Shown: piece by piece, positions 63,838 through 64,000 of the stretch
Layout of the letters: each line of letters begins with the position of its first letter
Position numbering within the stretch: the first letter of the stretch is position 1
Source: Seonamhaeicola sp. ML3
Lineage (GTDB): Bacteria > Bacteroidota > Bacteroidia > Flavobacteriales > Flavobacteriaceae
Length of the DNA stretch: 64,000 nucleotides
Assembly (NCBI RefSeq): GCF_023273855.1
Contig: NZ_CP096884.1
Coordinates: 3,038,001 to 3,102,000, forward strand
Reading direction: 5' to 3'
Program-made: the position numbers and the translations under genes
Notes under the pieces: generated by a model
What the model was told of the DNA's origin: nothing
Seen by the model: the letters and a program-made list of their open reading frames with translations, nothing else
The model's database searches: none

Positions 63838-64000
63838 ATGGCTAAGAGCAAGAAGACAGCTAAAAAAACAACCAAAAAAAAACTTAAAGCCCCAAGTTTT
63901 AAACTAAACAATCAACAAAAACTCATTTTTGGGAGCTTGTTGGTTATTATAGGTGTTGTTCTGTTCATCTCTTTCGTTTCTTTTTTCTTTACTGGTAATG
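63838..64000 (+). CDS. ftsK: FtsK/SpoIIIE-type DNA translocase, N-terminal part (runs off the window)
   Basis: The first 54 codons read MAKSKKTAKKTTKKKLKAPS, then a polar stretch and a transmembrane helix (LIFGSLLVIIGVVLFISFVSFFF). The very lysine-rich start and first helix match the N-terminus of flavobacterial FtsK. The motor domain lies outside the window, so the call rests on these features and on the tpx-dgkA context. Confidence 0.7.
   Translation, partial: MAKSKKTAKKTTKKKLKAPSFKLNNQQKLIFGSLLVIIGVVLFISFVSFFFTGN

Overview
The window is a chromosomal segment of a Bacteroidetes bacterium, almost certainly a marine-type Flavobacteriaceae. The DNA is AT-rich. Several promoters fit the Bacteroidetes TAnnTTTG type. 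One secreted protein ends in a type IX secretion (T9SS) sorting domain. Local gene orders (YfhO-DUF4834, ettA with a ~60-aa membrane protein, tpx-dgkA-ftsK) are ones I know from this family. No rRNA operon, complete tRNA, insertion sequence, prophage or CRISPR array is visible.

Layout. 0-9.1 kb is core: a partial YfhO membrane protein, an outer-membrane protein, a GNAT protein, an alpha-oxoamine synthase followed by a cysteine-synthase-like enzyme (a likely sulfonolipid/capnine pair), oligopeptidase B, YbaB and threonine aldolase. 9.2-14.3 kb is a small AT-rich accessory island with an adenylate-forming enzyme, two different ATP-grasp proteins, an HTTM-like membrane protein and a small anchored protein. 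14.4-22 kb is core again: prfB with an intact programmed frameshift, a HAD phosphatase, arsC-like, 1-Cys peroxiredoxin, fumC, a Crp-like regulator, a coiled-coil protein and an arginase-fold protein that seems to have lost most of its metal ligands.

22-33 kb is a long run of minus-strand genes that I cannot assign to a named system: a large coiled-coil protein, an unknown soluble protein, a four-helix-bundle passenger, an unusual AAA+ ATPase, a NUDIX hydrolase, a second unknown soluble protein, two membrane proteins with large soluble parts and a small membrane protein interrupted by an in-frame TGA. Nearly every junction in this run carries a palindromic or heptameric repeat. It is my best candidate for an undescribed system.

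33-48 kb holds two tiny paired membrane proteins, ettA, a MarR-pirin-pirin operon with a near-identical operator in front of a divergent-side FMN reductase gene, an acyl-CoA carboxylase beta subunit, a T9SS-exported protein, dnaK followed by two tRNA halves in swapped order, panB, a nine-copy CTGTTAG array, an RluA-type pseudouridine synthase and an aldehyde dehydrogenase. 48-52 kb is an operon with an anchored protein, a tandem triplication of ~240-aa polytopic membrane proteins (the third copy frameshifted) and a histidine kinase. 52-64 kb is mostly membrane transport and peroxide defence (NhaC, 2-Cys peroxiredoxin, thioredoxin, KatG with an ankyrin protein, Tpx), then dgkA and the start of ftsK. 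Accessory genes are inserted at 57-58.7 kb (with an attC-like stem between two of them) and between dgkA and ftsK.
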